A stretch of 64,000 bases of DNA from Nibribacter roseus (GTDB taxonomy: Bacteria > Bacteroidota > Bacteroidia > Cytophagales > Hymenobacteraceae): contig NZ_JBHSYQ010000003.1 in the NCBI RefSeq assembly GCF_042662225.1, forward strand, positions 992,001-1,056,000, given 5' to 3'. This document shows, piece after piece, positions 62,258-64,000 of the stretch. Within the stretch, counting starts at the first letter, position 1, and each line of letters opens with the position of its first letter. The position numbers were made by a program, and so were the translations under genes. The notes beneath the pieces are model-generated. The model was not told the DNA's origin and did not search any database. It saw nothing but the letters and a program-made list of their open reading frames with translations.

Positions 62258-62947
62258 ATGAACCGTATAGACAGACTCTTTGGAATCCTGACCCTGCTGC
62301 AGTCAAAAAAATACATTACCGCCGAGAAAATAGCGGAAGCGTTCAGCATCAGCATCCGGACAGTGTACCGCGACATAAAGGCGCTGGGGGAGCAGGGCGT
62401 GCCTGTCGGGTTTGAGCCGCACAAAGGCTATTTTGTGGTACAGGGCTATTTCCTGCCGCCCGTATCTTTCACCACCGAAGAAGCCAACGCTCTGTTGCTC
62501 ATGGAGGCCATGGTCTTCGGCTTTGCTGATAAATCCATCAAAAACCACTACTCAGCGGCGTTAGATAAGGTAAAGGCAGTGCTGCGGGGCAGCCAGAAAG
62601 ACCAGCTGGAAAGCCTGCACCAGAATATAAAGCTGCAGCTGCCGGCCTGCGTGAACAACGACTACGAGTTCCTGACGGTAATTCAAGGCGCTATTTCAAG
62701 CAAATGTCTGCTGGAGTTGGGCTACAAAAACAAGCAGGAAGAGGTGAGCAAGCGCTTGGTAGAACCTATTGGGCTAGTATTTTATGCGTTCAGCTGGCAC
62801 ATGATTGCCTGGTGCCACCAACGGCAAGACTACCGCGATTTCAGAGTGTCGCGCATTCTCACCCTCAAAAATACAAGTCTTTCATTCCAGAAGCCGGAGC
62901 ACATGCCGCTAAGTGATTACATGAAGCTCTTGCCAGTAAACTACTAA
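62258..62947 (+). CDS. YafY-type transcriptional regulator (HTH + WYL)
   Basis: 229 aa from ATG 62258. The N-terminal winged helix-turn-helix is ITAEKIAEAFSISIRTVYRDIKAL (about 20-43), with the GYFLPPVSFTTEEANAL linker. The WYL-like ligand domain contains VEPIGLVFYAFSWHMIAWCHQRQDYRDFRVSRI. It senses an unknown small molecule or nucleic-acid signal. The neighbouring DinB gene is the likely target: regulators of this type often sit beside DinB genes. Confidence 0.9.
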   Translation: MNRIDRLFGILTLLQSKKYITAEKIAEAFSISIRTVYRDIKALGEQGVPVGFEPHKGYFVVQGYFLPPVSFTTEEANALLLMEAMVFGFADKSIKNHYSAALDKVKAVLRGSQKDQLESLHQNIKLQLPACVNNDYEFLTVIQGAISSKCLLELGYKNKQEEVSKRLVEPIGLVFYAFSWHMIAWCHQRQDYRDFRVSRILTLKNTSLSFQKPEHMPLSDYMKLLPVNY

Positions 62948-62959
62948 CGCTGACACCAA

Positions 62960-62998
62960 GTGTTTTTTGGCTGGTTTTCAGAAAACAGGCCAAAAACG
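62960..62998. repeat. PAL palindromic repeat, copy 23
   Basis: GTGTTTTTTGGCTGGTTTTC followed by AGAAAACAGGCCAAAAACG. The stem pairs TTTTTGGC with GCCAAAAA. It lies 12 bases after the regulator stop. Confidence 0.8.
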
Positions 62999-63125
62999 GG
63001 TAGGCTTTCTCCTTTAGACCGGCAGATAAAAAAATCTTAAATAAATCATCATCAGGAATATTGCACTGCCATAGGGTTGTCAGTGGAGCCGTTTTTCTTT
63101 GCTCCATCACTTAATAACTAAAACT

Positions 63126-63647
63126 ATGTCAGAAGTAGCAACATCCACCACCACTATTATTGACCTGCTGGCCAAAGAGCTGGAGCAGGAAGCCCAAACC
63201 ACCCGTAAAATGCTGGAGCGCATTCCAGATGATAAGTACGACTGGCAGCCCCATGAGAAGAGCATGACCATGAGAAGGCTAGCCGCGCATATAGCAGAGC
63301 TTCCGAGTTGGGTTGGTATGACCCTCACCACCTCTGAGCTCGATTTCGCCAACAATCCGTACCAGCCAGAGGTTGTCAATAATACTGAGGAACTGCTGAA
63401 CTACTTTGAGCGCATGATGGATGATGGCCGCCACCATTTCGCGCACGGGGCTGATGACCAGTTAAATGATCTCTGGACCCTTCGTGAAGGCGACACCGTT
63501 TACATGACTTCTAGCAAATACGAGGTGCTGCGCATGTCCATCAGCCAGATAATACACCACCGGGCGCAGTTAGGCGTGTACCTGCGGCTGCTCAATGTGC
63601 CCATTCCCGGCAGCTACGGCCCCAGTGCCGATGAGGCACAGTTTTAG
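63126..63647 (+). CDS. DinB family protein
   Basis: 173 aa, a four-helix-bundle putative metal-dependent protein. Likely metal-ligand histidines lie in RRLAAHIAELPSW (H near 59) and in ISQIIHHRAQLGVYLRLL (H near 145). Members act as thiol-dependent S-transferases or have unknown roles. ATG 63126 is preferred to 63099. Terminator 20 bases after the stop. Confidence 0.9.
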   Translation: MSEVATSTTTIIDLLAKELEQEAQTTRKMLERIPDDKYDWQPHEKSMTMRRLAAHIAELPSWVGMTLTTSELDFANNPYQPEVVNNTEELLNYFERMMDDGRHHFAHGADDQLNDLWTLREGDTVYMTSSKYEVLRMSISQIIHHRAQLGVYLRLLNVPIPGSYGPSADEAQF

Positions 63648-63665
63648 AGATACCATTTCCCAGGA

Positions 63666-63697
63666 AAGCTGCTCCCCACCCGGAGCAGCTTTTTTTT
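63666..63697 (+). terminator. Intrinsic terminator after dinB-like gene
   Basis: Stem AGCTGCTCC / GGAGCAGCT with a six-base loop and a T8 run. Confidence 0.88.
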
Positions 63698-63881
63698 ATA
63701 CCTATAAGAATAAAAGGCAGGTAGTGAAGTCGGAGACAAATTTACTTCGCTTCAATACTCCCTAAAAGTTGATGTAATTCAGTTGTTCTTATTTAGCATG
63801 ACTTTTTCTAAACTGTGTACGTTATATTTACCGGCGCACGCAGGCTGTTACTTTTAAGTTTGTTAAATTTCTGTCATTCCC

Positions 63882-64000
63882 ATGGGGCTATTATTACTGT
63901 ATTTAGCTATAGCGTTGTTTTTCTCCTTTTTGTGTTCTTTACTGGAAGCCTCGCTGTTGAGCATCACGCCGTCCCACGCCAGCATCATCGGGAAAAAGAA
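63882..64000 (+). CDS. CNNM / CorC-HlyC-type membrane protein, 5' end
   Basis: Only the first 39 residues are in the window: MGLLLLYLAIALFFSFLCSL then LEASLLSITPSHASII. The small-residue helix followed by SLLEASLLSITPSH is the characteristic opening of the CNNM (DUF21) membrane domain in putative Mg/Co efflux or hemolysin-C-like proteins. The gene runs off the right edge. Confidence 0.8.
   Translation, partial: MGLLLLYLAIALFFSFLCSLLEASLLSITPSHASIIGKK

Noticed and set aside
1..64000. CRISPR arrays, tRNA or rRNA genes, complete insertion sequences, prophage
   Set aside because: None of their signatures was seen on either strand; the repeated PAL and heptad sequences lack CRISPR-like spacers and identical repeats.

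Overview
The window looks like a chromosomal segment of a Bacteroidota bacterium, probably order Cytophagales, family Hymenobacteraceae (Rufibacter/Pontibacter-like). I infer this from tandem SusC/SusD pairs, type IX secretion (T9SS) sorting domains on two secreted proteins, Bacteroidota-restricted genes (DUF4295 after rpmG, DUF5522, BT_3928-like DoxX protein, DUF1599, DUF4403), and several TAnnTTTG -7 promoter boxes. Most of the window is core chromosome. I see no rRNA, tRNA, CRISPR array, phage or intact insertion sequence. There is one assembly gap (N run, 34760-34844).

Layout. 1-4.1 kb: the 3' end of a T9SS-secreted beta-propeller gene, then hemB and ornithine aminotransferase on the minus strand. 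4.1-12.7 kb: an unexplained structured gene-free stretch, then a DUF5522 gene, rpmB, Xaa-Pro aminopeptidase, rpmG, DUF4295, ftsY, rimO, bshC and 5-formyl-THF cyclo-ligase. 13.2-23.2 kb: two tandem SusC-SusD pairs plus a lipoprotein, forming outer-membrane uptake loci with no adjacent glycosidase. 23.3-34.7 kb: minus-strand genes (SRPBCC protein, S9 peptidase, beta-barrels, mnmD, lipoproteins, YihY, DUF4403, thioredoxin-like, DUF3891). 35-37.6 kb: divergent threonine dehydrogenase and kbl, which together turn threonine into glycine and acetyl-CoA. 37.8-46.5 kb: two small secreted paralogues, a NYN-cold-shock protein, an erythromycin-esterase-like lipoprotein, and an exonuclease / helicase / serine hydrolase group. 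46.8-52 kb: a three-gene DUF1080 / Gfo-Idh-MocA / cytochrome c cluster probably used for 3-keto-sugar metabolism. 52-57 kb: cdaA-folP facing DUF1599-DoxX-aroK, then a fatty-acid hydroxylase. 57.6-64 kb: a T9SS protein, small membrane proteins, a WYL regulator with a DinB protein, and the start of a CNNM/HlyC-type gene.

The most unusual content is between the genes. About 23 copies of an approximately 40-bp AT-rich palindrome (called PAL here; arms CTGTTTTNGGCCTGTTTT and AAAACAGGCCNAAAACAG) are scattered through the window, mostly just after stop codons. Their stems vary in a compensatory way, which points to selection on a folded form. Two copies lie inside coding regions in the same reading frame. 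A second class of sequence is short degenerate arrays with a strict 7-base period, built from different heptamers at each site and several times flanking a PAL copy. A third is a perfect 24-bp inverted repeat at 52025-52098. No transposase that could mobilise any of them is visible here.
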